A DNA stretch of 64,000 bases. It comes from Commensalibacter intestini A911 (lineage in GTDB: Bacteria > Pseudomonadota > Alphaproteobacteria > Acetobacterales > Acetobacteraceae). This document shows, in pieces, positions 19,676 through 28,229 of the stretch. The notes beneath the pieces were generated by a model. That model made no database searches. It saw only the letters and a program-made list of their open reading frames with translations, and had not been told where the DNA came from. The stretch covers positions 744,001 through 808,000 of the forward strand of contig NZ_AGFR01000003.1 of assembly GCF_000231445.1 (NCBI RefSeq), written 5' to 3'. Each line of letters opens with the position of its first letter. The first letter of the stretch is position 1. A program made the position numbers and the translations under genes.

Positions 19676-20803
19676 TTAAACTCGCATTGGCATAAGAACA
19701 TATAATGCAGACATATCATCAACATCACGAACAATGGTTGGTGCGGAGTTATCTGCTAATACAAATTCAACTTGGCTATCAATTTGATCGGTAATATCAT
19801 TTAAATAGCGTGCTTGAAATCCAATTTCCAATGGGCCACCATCATATTGAACTTGCGTATCGTCAAGTTCTTCTTTGGCATTCCCTTGATCTACACTGCT
19901 TGCAGATAAAATTAATGAATTATTATCCAAAGATAATTTTACAGGTTTAGAACGCTCCATGCTAATTGCGGCTACACGAGCGACTGCAGTTGCAAAATCT
20001 TTCTTACTAACACGTAAAATCTTTGTATTATTTTTAGGAATAACGCGCTCATATTCAGGGAATGTGCCATCAATTAGTTTTGATGTTAGGGTAATATCAC
20101 CGAATTTAATTTGAATACGGGTTTCAGAAACAGATAATTCAATTGTATCATTTGCTTCTTCAAGAAGTTTGTAAGCTTCATAAACGGTTTTACGAGGAAT
20201 GATAATGCCAGGAATGTTTTCAGAACCTTCTGGCATGATACTCTCTACTCTAGCCAAACGATGCCCATCAGTTGCGACGGCACAAAGTTTTTTCTCCCCT
20301 TCACTCGTTTCCATAATATGTAAGTAAATACCATTGAGATAATAACGAGTTTCTTCGGTTGAAATTGCAAAACGTGTTTGTTCAATGAGTTTTTTTAGCG
20401 TTTCTGTAGGAATATTAAACTGATGAGGAAACTCACCAGAGGTCATTGACGGAAATTCGTTAACACTTAATACGTTTAAACTGGTTGCATATTTTCCTGC
20501 ACGTAAAGAAAGCGGCATATCATCACTGGTATGTGTCAGCTCGATTTGTGCAGTATCGGGAAGTTTACGAACAATTTCATATAAAACAGATGCTGGTGCA
20601 GTAACAGAACCATTTTCTAAAGATTCAGCAGGAATGCTTTCAACGATTGCAATTTCCATATCTGTTGCGGTTAATGTCATCAGCCCATTTTGAACTTCGA
20701 TTAAAACATTGGCAAGAATGGGGATCGTATTGCGTTTTTCTGCAACACTTTGAATATGTGCCAGGGCTTTAAGTAAAATAGTACGATCAACCTTCAGCTT
20801 CAT
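19676..20803 (-). CDS. dnaN: DNA polymerase III beta subunit (sliding clamp)
   Basis: Ring-shaped clamp that tethers DNA polymerase III to the template. The opening MKLKVDRTILLKAL and the C-terminal VLMPMRV, which forms part of the partner-binding pocket, are standard. Three similar domains of about 120 residues make up the 375-residue chain. It follows dnaA by 95 bases on the minus strand, the usual bacterial arrangement. Confidence 0.98.
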   Translation of the reverse strand: MKLKVDRTILLKALAHIQSVAEKRNTIPILANVLIEVQNGLMTLTATDMEIAIVESIPAESLENGSVTAPASVLYEIVRKLPDTAQIELTHTSDDMPLSLRAGKYATSLNVLSVNEFPSMTSGEFPHQFNIPTETLKKLIEQTRFAISTEETRYYLNGIYLHIMETSEGEKKLCAVATDGHRLARVESIMPEGSENIPGIIIPRKTVYEAYKLLEEANDTIELSVSETRIQIKFGDITLTSKLIDGTFPEYERVIPKNNTKILRVSKKDFATAVARVAAISMERSKPVKLSLDNNSLILSASSVDQGNAKEELDDTQVQYDGGPLEIGFQARYLNDITDQIDSQVEFVLADNSAPTIVRDVDDMSALYVLMPMRV

Positions 20804-20898
20804 TGACTATGACCTATCTGTAATATGTAAACATTTAAATATGCTATGAATCTTTATCTTTTATCAGGAATTTTGGCTAATTTCCATTAAAAAATGAA

Positions 20899-22407
20899 TT
20901 AGCTTTCCAACATTCTGCGTAATAGTTCGACATCTTCAGCAAAAGCACTGTCTTTTTCAATTAATTCTGAAATTCGACTGATGGCATGCATCACAGTCGT
21001 ATGATCTCTATTGCCAAATTTACGGCCAATTTCAGGTAAAGAACGACTGGTTAGTTGTTTTGCTAGGAACATCGCAATTTGTCTTGGTCTAGCCACAGCT
21101 CTGGCTCTGCGTGCAGAAGTCATGTCCGTTTGACGAATATTGCAGTGTTCAGCGACCTTTCTTTGGATTTCTTCAATGGTTACACGACGTTCATGGGACT
21201 TTAAGATATCGTGTAGAACCTCTTGAGTGGCCTCTAAGGTGATGGGACGGCCAAAAAGATTAGCATGTGCAATCAAACGGTTTAACGCACCCTCAAGCTC
21301 ACGAACGTTTGTTGTGATTTTATGGGCTAAGAATTCCATTACTTTAGGGGAGATCGTGACATTTGCAGAAGCAGCTTTTGCTTCTAGGATAGAAATTCGT
21401 AATTCATATGTTGTTGCATGAATATCGGCAACCATCCCACATCCGAGACGTGTGCGAAGACGATCTTCTAATCCGGAAAGATCAGACGGAGATTTATCAG
21501 CAGAGACAATGATTTGTCTGCCTGCATCAATTAGAGCGTTAAATGTATGAAAGAATTCTTCTTGTGTATTATCTTTACCAATCAAGAATTGCAAATCATC
21601 GATCATTAACACATCAACAGAACGAAGCTCTTCTTTGAATTCAATCGTAGATTGTGAGCGAATAGAAGCAATGAAGCGATACATAAATTTTTCTGCAGAC
21701 ATATAAGAGACAGAAATATTTCCTGCTTTTGCTAGTTCAAAACCAATCGCGTGCATTAAGTGAGTTTTACCTAACCCTACACCACCATACAAGAATAATG
21801 GATTAAATCCAGGGCTTGAAGGGCGTTCTGCAACACGTCTGGAGCACGCATATGCAAATTCATTTGGTTTGCCGACAATGAAATTATCGAATGTAAAGCG
21901 TGGATCGAGTTGTGTTTGTGTCGGAAGTTTACTTTCTTCTTCTTTTGAATCCGTAGCTGTTACAACTTGAGGAGTATTTTTTATTTGGGCTGCTTGTTGA
22001 GGTATAGTAATATCTTCAGATATTGTTTGTGTAGCTGCTATTTCTTCGTTTGCAATGGTTGTTTCTGAAGGAATACTTGTTGTTTCGGCTGGTGCTGATA
22101 GTGCGAGCTCAACACGACGGATTTGTGAGAGTTCACTATTCCAAAGTTGATTTAACTTGCTATTATATTGAGAGCGTACCCAATCTCTTAAAAAACGAGT
22201 AGGTAAATAAAGGGTGAGTTCATCCTCTTCTATTCCACCTAAAGTGATTTGCTGTAACCATGTGCGATATTCAACTTCACCGACTTCTATTTTTAAACGG
22301 CTACAAATTCTCTCCCAATGAATTTCTAAGATAGATTTCAAGGTTGCAGGATCTGCATCTTTTAAAGATAAAGTAAACTCGTTAGATTCTTCGGTAAAAT
22401 CAGACAT
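20899..22407 (-). CDS. dnaA: Chromosomal replication initiator protein DnaA
   Basis: AAA+ protein that binds DnaA boxes and melts the origin. Domain I covers about residues 20-110, and a low-complexity Ser/Thr/Glu-rich linker runs to about 165. The AAA+ domain has Walker A GGVGLGKTHL near 207 and Walker B LMIDDLQFL near 267. The C-terminal DNA-binding domain carries the signature FGNRDHTTVMHAI near 465. The length of 502 is normal. I see no cluster of DnaA boxes in the 228 bases upstream, so the origin is probably not directly in front of this gene. Confidence 0.98.
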   Translation of the reverse strand: MSDFTEESNEFTLSLKDADPATLKSILEIHWERICSRLKIEVGEVEYRTWLQQITLGGIEEDELTLYLPTRFLRDWVRSQYNSKLNQLWNSELSQIRRVELALSAPAETTSIPSETTIANEEIAATQTISEDITIPQQAAQIKNTPQVVTATDSKEEESKLPTQTQLDPRFTFDNFIVGKPNEFAYACSRRVAERPSSPGFNPLFLYGGVGLGKTHLMHAIGFELAKAGNISVSYMSAEKFMYRFIASIRSQSTIEFKEELRSVDVLMIDDLQFLIGKDNTQEEFFHTFNALIDAGRQIIVSADKSPSDLSGLEDRLRTRLGCGMVADIHATTYELRISILEAKAASANVTISPKVMEFLAHKITTNVRELEGALNRLIAHANLFGRPITLEATQEVLHDILKSHERRVTIEEIQRKVAEHCNIRQTDMTSARRARAVARPRQIAMFLAKQLTSRSLPEIGRKFGNRDHTTVMHAISRISELIEKDSAFAEDVELLRRMLES

Positions 22408-22521
22408 TGGCTAAGGTGGCTCAGTTCTTGGGTTTGAAGTCAGATAATGAGTAGAGTGCTTAAGATACACCTCTTCATTTTTTTTATAAAGTCTCAAATA
22501 ATTTTATTATGTCATTAGACA

Positions 22522-22553
22522 AAAAAAATCCGATGAATGAGAACATTCGTCGG
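22522..22553 (-). terminator. Rho-independent terminator downstream of rpsT
   Basis: Read on the minus strand, CCGACGAATG and CATTCATCGG pair around a four-base loop (one G-T pair) and are followed by a run of T. It lies between rpsT and dnaA, separating their transcripts. Confidence 0.85.
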
Positions 22554-22580
22554 CTTCTTTTCTGAGCTTCATAAACAGAG

Positions 22581-22611
22581 TAAGCAAAAGGTTGATATAG
22601 CCTTTTGCTTA
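22581..22611. repeat. Perfect 11-bp inverted repeat after rpsT
   Basis: TAAGCAAAAGG and CCTTTTGCTTA are exact complements with a nine-base spacer, 24 bases past the rpsT stop and before the rpsT terminator. No T-tract follows on the minus strand, so it is probably an mRNA-stabilising stem or a first, weaker terminator. Confidence 0.6.
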
Positions 22612-22635
22612 TCTATTATTTTACTTTACACAGGA

Positions 22636-22905
22636 TTAAGCAGAGACAAGGCTTTTAATTCTGTGAGATAGACGAGAAATTTTACGTGCAACAGTGTTTC
22701 TGTGTGCAACGCCTTTCCCACATGCTCTTTGCATTTCTGGTTGAGCATCACGAAGAGCTGCAACAGCTTCTTCTTTGTTACCAGCAGAAATTGCTTCTTC
22801 TACTTTTTTGACAAATGTACGTACTCGTGATCTGCGAGCCTTGTTTCTTTCGGTACGTTTTAACGTTTGACGTATACGCTTACGCGCAGATGCGATATTC
22901 GCCAT
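22636..22905 (-). CDS. rpsT: 30S ribosomal protein S20
   Basis: Small, very basic helical protein that binds 16S rRNA. The opening [17 protein letters not shown] and the later [20 protein letters not shown] are typical of S20. The 89 residues match the family. A promoter of its own should lie in the 115-base gap before mutM, and an inverted repeat and terminator follow. Confidence 0.97.
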   Translation of the reverse strand: MANIASARKRIRQTLKRTERNKARRSRVRTFVKKVEEAISAGNKEEAVAALRDAQPEMQRACGKGVAHRNTVARKISRLSHRIKSLVSA

Positions 22906-23020
22906 GGATTTCCTGTTTAACTTTTTTCTATTAATACAAACATAATATCAATCAAATTGATATACTAATTAATGTCAGATTTTTAATCTCTTATTCGCGT
23001 CCCGTCAAGAAAAAACTCTT

Positions 23021-23869
23021 TTATTTTTGACATATATCACAATAAAAGCTCGACCTTCCTGCCTGAACCACTCGTTTTATTACGCTTTTCTTTTGTTTTG
23101 TCAAACAATTTAAACAAAACTCCCCTTCTTTTCCGTATACTTTCCATTGCATTTGGAAATATCCCTTTTTACCATTGGCATGAACATAATCGCGCATACT
23201 CGATCCGCCAGCTGCGATGGCTTGGGTTAAAATTGTTTGAATACCTTGAATTATTCTTTGGATTTCTATTTTAGTGAGTGTCTTTGATTCTCTGAGTGGG
23301 GAAATACCAGCAAGCAATAAAGCTTCGCAGACATAAATATTACCAAGTCCTGTAATAATATGTTGGTCTAACAAAGTAACTTTAATGGATTGTTTTTTGT
23401 TCTTTAATTTTTCTAGTAGATGCAGGAATAATTTATGTTGATGCGTATCATCTCCCAAAGGCTCTGGCCCCATATGTATTAATAAAGTGTGATTTTCTTC
23501 ACTTGGAAATAAATCAATCATCCCGAAACGTCTTGGGTCAATATAGCTGAGTCTTTGTTCTTCTTTAGTGATCAGTGTAAAATGTTCATGTTTTACAATG
23601 GGTTCGTCTTTGATATTTGGACGGACAATCATTTTTCCAGACATTCCCAAATGAAATAAAATAGTTTGTTGGTTATTTAGCTCGATTAAGATATATTTAC
23701 CACGTCTGGTAAAATGAATCATTTTGGCATGCGTAATAACAGACTCTAGTTCTTTTGGGATTGGTTGACGCAATGTATCACGGTGACGTTGAACAGATAT
23801 AATTGTCTGATTGGTTAGATTGTTTTCTAATCCGCGTTTAATTGTTTCGACTTCGGGTAATTCTGGCAT
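23021..23869 (-). CDS. mutM: Formamidopyrimidine-DNA glycosylase
   Basis: Base-excision repair enzyme that removes 8-oxoguanine and ring-opened purines. It begins MPELPEVE, where the proline after the start Met is the catalytic nucleophile, so the start is certain. The DPRRFG loop is near residue 110, and a C-terminal zinc finger with two C-x2-C pairs (CLNC and CDIC) and the GRSSFYC element covers about 251-280. The 282 residues are typical. Its start is only 23 bases from the divergent ubiE start. Confidence 0.97.
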   Translation of the reverse strand: MPELPEVETIKRGLENNLTNQTIISVQRHRDTLRQPIPKELESVITHAKMIHFTRRGKYILIELNNQQTILFHLGMSGKMIVRPNIKDEPIVKHEHFTLITKEEQRLSYIDPRRFGMIDLFPSEENHTLLIHMGPEPLGDDTHQHKLFLHLLEKLKNKKQSIKVTLLDQHIITGLGNIYVCEALLLAGISPLRESKTLTKIEIQRIIQGIQTILTQAIAAGGSSMRDYVHANGKKGYFQMQWKVYGKEGEFCLNCLTKQKKSVIKRVVQAGRSSFYCDICQK

Positions 23870-23892
23870 AGGTTTTTCTAAAAAATAGTTTT

Positions 23893-24669
23893 ATGAACAT
23901 GAATAATAATAACAATCATTCTTCTGGTGAAGAAGATCAAGTCACAGATTTTGGATTTCGTAAAGTTAATGAGAACGAAAAATCCTCAATGGTTAAGGCT
24001 GTATTTGATAGTGTGGCCTCTAAATATGATGTGATGAATGATTTGATGTCTTTGGGAATTCATCGTGTTTGGAAACAAATTTTCATTCAAGAACTTGCCC
24101 CAAGACCGAATCTTAAATTGCTAGATTTAGCAGGCGGTACAGGTGACATTACATTTGGCTGGTTAAAACGTGGTGGTGGCCCTGCTTATTTGACAGATGT
24201 GAATTATAGTATGTTAAGTGTTGGGCAAAGTCGTGCTTTTGATAAAGGTTATGTTAAAAACATTAATCTTTTTTGTGTGAATGGCGAACAAATCTGTTTA
24301 CCTGATCGTTCTGTGGATCGAGTAACCATTTCTTTTGGATTGCGTAATTGTACGCATAAAGACAAAGTGTTAGCAGAAGCTCGCCGTGTTTTAAAACCAG
24401 GTGGACGTTTTTTATGTCTAGAATTCTCTAAATTGATTATTCCTATTTTGCGTCCATTATATGATGCATGGTCTTTTCAAGCGCTTCCTCGCCTTGGTGA
24501 AATCATCGCCAAAGATGGTGATAGTTATCAATATTTAGCTGAAAGTATTCGGATGTTTCCTGATCAAGAAACATTAAAAGGAATGATGGAAGAAGCTGGA
24601 TTGGAACGCGTTACTTATCAGAATCTTTCTGGAGGTATTGCTGCAATCCATTCAGGATGGCGGATTTAA
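23893..24669 (+). CDS. ubiE: Demethylmenaquinone/2-polyprenyl-methoxybenzoquinol methyltransferase
   Basis: SAM-dependent C-methyltransferase of ubiquinone synthesis. The SAM motif LLDLAGGTGD is at about residues 75-84, and FGLRNCTHKDKVLAEARRVLKPGG is the UbiE signature (family pattern around residues 150-175). The N-terminal tail is rich in Asn (NMNNNNNH) and probably disordered. The length of 258 is normal. It heads a plus-strand series with coaBC and dut, all closely spaced. Confidence 0.95.
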   Translation: MNMNNNNNHSSGEEDQVTDFGFRKVNENEKSSMVKAVFDSVASKYDVMNDLMSLGIHRVWKQIFIQELAPRPNLKLLDLAGGTGDITFGWLKRGGGPAYLTDVNYSMLSVGQSRAFDKGYVKNINLFCVNGEQICLPDRSVDRVTISFGLRNCTHKDKVLAEARRVLKPGGRFLCLEFSKLIIPILRPLYDAWSFQALPRLGEIIAKDGDSYQYLAESIRMFPDQETLKGMMEEAGLERVTYQNLSGGIAAIHSGWRI

Positions 24670-24701
24670 TTTTAGTGATGTTGTTTTAAGGGGCTTAAAG
24701 C

Positions 24702-25904
24702 GTGAAAAGAAATATTCTTTTAATTATTAGTGGTGGTATCGCCGCTTATAAAGCCCTTGAATTGATACGATTATTTCGCTCTAAAGAAATGAATGTAAAA
24801 TGCATTCTTACTAAAGGTGGAGAACAATTCATAACACCCCTTTCAGTGCAAACATTGAGCGGACAAGAGGTCTATCAAGATTTATTTGAATTAACAAAAA
24901 CGAATGAAATTGAACATATTAGCTTAACGCGACAGGCGGATATGGTGGTGATTTATCCTGCGAGTGCAGATTTAATGGCAAAAATGCGTGTTGGATTGGC
25001 GGATGATTTGGCAAGCGCATTATTGCTTGCAACCCCACCCTCTACGCCTATTTTTGTAGCACCTGCAATGAATGTTCAAATGTGGGAGAATGCAGCAACG
25101 CAAGAAAATATAGAGACATTAAAAGCTCGAAGCATTCATTTTGTCGGCCCTGATCAAGGGGATATGGCTTGTGGAGAGTATGGTTATGGTCGTTTGGTTG
25201 CTCCTGAAACCTTGTTGCATCATATTCAAAACTTTTTTAATACGTCCAAAGCATTATCAGGAAAAAAAGCTTTAGTAACAGCAGGCCCTACCTATGAACC
25301 CATTGATCCAGTCCGTTTTCTAGGAAACTATTCTTCTGGTCGACAAGGTTATGCCATTGCTGAAAGTCTACGTGATGCTGGGGCAGATGTGACATTAGTG
25401 TCTGGGCCGGTTGCTTTGCCTCTACCGGATAATATTCGTCTTGTGTCAGTTCAAACAGCTCAAGAAATGTTGCATGCTTGTTTACAAGTTCTTCCTGTTG
25501 ATATTGCCGTTATGACCGCAGCAGTGGCTGATTGGCGAGCAAAAACAGTTGCTACCAAAAAAATTAAAAAAACAGGTGGCGCAGAAACGCCTTCTTTTGA
25601 ATTAACAATTAATCCAGATATTCTAGCAACAATTTCCCAGAAGGACTCTCGTCGACCTAAGTTAGTTGTTGGGTTTGCTGCGGAAACTAATGATTTGTTA
25701 GAGAATGCGGAAAGCAAAAGAAAACGGAAAAACTGTGATTGGATTGTGATGAATGATGTTAGCCCAGCTACAAAAATCATGGGAGGAGTCGAAAATGAGG
25801 TGACAATCTTGTCATCCTCTGGTAAGCAACATTTTAAACGCGCCGATAAAAAAGAGATTGGTCGTTTATTAACTAAAGAAATCATTGAGTTTTTTAATCA
25901 TTAA
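24702..25904 (+). CDS. coaBC: Bifunctional phosphopantothenoylcysteine decarboxylase/phosphopantothenate-cysteine ligase
   Basis: Two consecutive steps of coenzyme A synthesis in one protein. The flavin-dependent CoaC half (about residues 1-180) has the substrate-binding APAMNVQMW and the catalytic-cysteine region GDMACGEYGYGR near 154. The CoaB half begins near 188 with KALVTAGPTYEPIDPVRF and SSGRQGYAIAE, and includes AAVADWR. The start is GTG with AAGGGG upstream, 32 bases after ubiE. The length of 400 is normal. Confidence 0.96.
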   Translation: MKRNILLIISGGIAAYKALELIRLFRSKEMNVKCILTKGGEQFITPLSVQTLSGQEVYQDLFELTKTNEIEHISLTRQADMVVIYPASADLMAKMRVGLADDLASALLLATPPSTPIFVAPAMNVQMWENAATQENIETLKARSIHFVGPDQGDMACGEYGYGRLVAPETLLHHIQNFFNTSKALSGKKALVTAGPTYEPIDPVRFLGNYSSGRQGYAIAESLRDAGADVTLVSGPVALPLPDNIRLVSVQTAQEMLHACLQVLPVDIAVMTAAVADWRAKTVATKKIKKTGGAETPSFELTINPDILATISQKDSRRPKLVVGFAAETNDLLENAESKRKRKNCDWIVMNDVSPATKIMGGVENEVTILSSSGKQHFKRADKKEIGRLLTKEIIEFFNH

Positions 25905-25922
25905 ACCATAAGGGGTAACGTT

Positions 25923-26381
25923 ATGACATTACCACCCTACCCTACTATTTTGGTAAAACGGTTGGCACATGCCAAAGATTTACCATTACCCTCTTATGCG
26001 ACTGCTGGTGCAGCAGGTATGGATTTATTGGCAGCTGTTGATGAGCCCATTACGCTTTTATCTAATGAAAGAATATTAATTCCAACGGGTTTGCAAATTG
26101 CTTTGCCTGTGGGGTATGAATTGCAAATTCGCCCACGCTCAGGCTTGGCGTTAAAGCATGGCATTATTGTTCCGAATTCTCCAGGTACGATTGATGAAGA
26201 TTATCGCGGGGAAATTAAAGTTATTATTTTAAATACGGGTAAAGACGCTTTTTTTATAGAGCGTGGAATGCGTATTGCACAAGCTGTACTAGCCCCCGTT
26301 GTGCGTGGCGTATGGCAAGAAACTGATATATTAGATGACACCGAACGATCGGGTGGTGGTTTCGGCAGCACAGGCCATTAG
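25923..26381 (+). CDS. dut: Deoxyuridine 5'-triphosphate nucleotidohydrolase
   Basis: Trimeric dUTPase that hydrolyses dUTP to dUMP, protecting DNA from uracil and feeding dTMP synthesis. The five family motifs are visible: [47 protein letters not shown] and the C-terminal ATP-lid-like [10 protein letters not shown]. The length of 152 is standard. It starts 18 bases after coaBC, the usual alphaproteobacterial neighbour. Confidence 0.97.
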   Translation: MTLPPYPTILVKRLAHAKDLPLPSYATAGAAGMDLLAAVDEPITLLSNERILIPTGLQIALPVGYELQIRPRSGLALKHGIIVPNSPGTIDEDYRGEIKVIILNTGKDAFFIERGMRIAQAVLAPVVRGVWQETDILDDTERSGGGFGSTGH

Positions 26382-26486
26382 TTTTCATTAATATTATGAA
26401 AACTTAGGTGCTGCTGTCTTGTTTTGATAACATACCATCACTACTTTTCTTCAATCTATCATTATATAAGGATAAAGGCGGGTTTC

Positions 26487-28217
26487 ATGGCAAGAGAAAA
26501 TATCCCCGCCAGCGTTGCTGCTCGGGCAAAACCGAATCTATTTGATGTTATTACAATCCTGTGTGTGATTGCACTTGGGGTTGCCATTGCATCGGCAACG
26601 CGGCATGTAATACAACCAATCAGCGCAGAAAATGCGCAGGTTATTAGTCTGGATCCAATTAATTTACCAGAATATGCCTTGCGCACAACATTACGTATGT
26701 TTGCAGCGCTTTTTGCATCTTTAATTTTTACGTTTACTTATGCGGTTGTCGCAGCGAAAAGTAGACGTGCAGAAATGATTTTGGTGCCGATTTTAGATAT
26801 CTTACAATCAGTACCAATTTTAGGTTTCTTGACCTTTACTGTTGTCTTTTTTATGGGGTTATTCCCTGGACAAATTATCGGGGTTGAGTTGGCTGCTGTC
26901 TTTACTATATTTACCAGCCAAGCTTGGAATATGGCCTTTAGTATGTATCAATCTTTAAAGACCATTCCAGAAGATATGAATGAAGCAGCTCGATGTTTTG
27001 GGTTAACCAGTTGGCAACGTTTTTGGAAGTTGGAAGTTCCAGCCGCAATGCCAGGATTGATCTGGAATATGATGATGTCCATGTCTGGTGGATGGTTTAT
27101 GATTGTTTACTCAGAAACTATTACCGTTGGTGATACAAATATTACCTTGCCTGGAATAGGTTCTTACGTTGGCACTGCCATTGCACATAAAGATTTAGCA
27201 GCTATTTTTTATGCAATCGGGGCTATGTTATGTGTGATTTTGGCATATGACCAATTATTATTCCGTCCATTAGTTGCATGGTCTGCAAAGTTCCGCTTTG
27301 AAACAACAAATAGTGATACAGATACAACGCCTTGGATGTTGCGTTTAATGCATCGAACCAGCTTTTTGCGTTGGGGAACGGATTATATTGAGAAGTTCTC
27401 TCATATGATTGCAACGTTACCGATTGGCAAAAGACCTTTCAGTATCTCTAAATCACACCAGATTATGTCAACTAAAACAGTTGATGTAATTTATGTTGCT
27501 TTTTTATGTTTGCTTGGGCTTTTTTCGGCATATTATATTTATTTATCTATTCATGATCAGCTAACGTTTGGTGAAGTTATTCATGTTATTTGGTTAGGAT
27601 GTTTGACGCTATTTCGTGTTGTCGCCATGATTGCGGTTGCGACGATTATTTGGGTGCCGGCTGGAATTTGGTTGGGATTAAGACCACAATGGGCAAAAAG
27701 AACACAAGTTGTTGCCCAATTTATGGCAGCTTTCCCTGCCAACTTATTCTTTCCATTCTTTGTGGTTGGAATTGTTCATTTTGGATTAAGTAGCAATATT
27801 TGGCTAACCCCCTTAATGATTTTGGGAACCCAATGGTATATTCTTTTTAATGTGGTTGGTGGAGCGTCTACTTTCCCTGGTGATTTGCGTGAAGCAACGA
27901 AGACTTTCCATATTAAAGGATGGTTGTGGTGGTCAAAAGTGATGTTGCCTGCAATCTTCCCTTATTATATCACAGGGGCTTTGACAGCATGTGGTGGGGC
28001 ATGGAATGCTTCGATTGCGGCAGAGCTTGCCAGTTGGGGTGATAAAACTTTGGTTGCGGAAGGTCTAGGATCTTATATTGCTGAAGCAACAATCGCTGGA
28101 AACACGTTCCAAGTTGGTTTGGGCATGGTGATCATGTCTGCCTTTGTTATTTTATTTAATCGTATAGTTTGGCATCCTCTTTATGAATTTGCTCGACGTC
28201 GCTTATCTTTCTCTTAA
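26487..28217 (+). CDS. Fused two-domain ABC transporter permease, NitT/TauT-like family
   Basis: Inner-membrane permease with two binding-protein-dependent transport domains in one chain. Each has its own EAA-type coupling loop: NEAARCFGLTSWQRFWKLEV in the first half and REATKTFHIKGWLWWSKVML in the second. I chose ATG at 26487 because AAAGGCGGG precedes it, giving 576 residues; the longer frame from 26424 has no good site. The partner ATPase follows by 12 bases. No substrate-binding protein is adjacent, so the substrate (nitrate, sulfonate, bicarbonate or other) cannot be named. Direction of transport is also unproven. Confidence 0.85.
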   Translation: MARENIPASVAARAKPNLFDVITILCVIALGVAIASATRHVIQPISAENAQVISLDPINLPEYALRTTLRMFAALFASLIFTFTYAVVAAKSRRAEMILVPILDILQSVPILGFLTFTVVFFMGLFPGQIIGVELAAVFTIFTSQAWNMAFSMYQSLKTIPEDMNEAARCFGLTSWQRFWKLEVPAAMPGLIWNMMMSMSGGWFMIVYSETITVGDTNITLPGIGSYVGTAIAHKDLAAIFYAIGAMLCVILAYDQLLFRPLVAWSAKFRFETTNSDTDTTPWMLRLMHRTSFLRWGTDYIEKFSHMIATLPIGKRPFSISKSHQIMSTKTVDVIYVAFLCLLGLFSAYYIYLSIHDQLTFGEVIHVIWLGCLTLFRVVAMIAVATIIWVPAGIWLGLRPQWAKRTQVVAQFMAAFPANLFFPFFVVGIVHFGLSSNIWLTPLMILGTQWYILFNVVGGASTFPGDLREATKTFHIKGWLWWSKVMLPAIFPYYITGALTACGGAWNASIAAELASWGDKTLVAEGLGSYIAEATIAGNTFQVGLGMVIMSAFVILFNRIVWHPLYEFARRRLSFS

Positions 28218-28229
28218 GAGGAAAAAATT

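Noticed and set aside
22408-22635. Region upstream of dnaA as replication origin
   Set aside because: No DnaA box with the TTATNCACA pattern is seen on either strand; the gap holds only the rpsT terminator and an inverted repeat.
25460-25885. 141-codon frame opposite coaBC
   Set aside because: It is inside the CoaB domain on the other strand, without start signals or recognisable domain.
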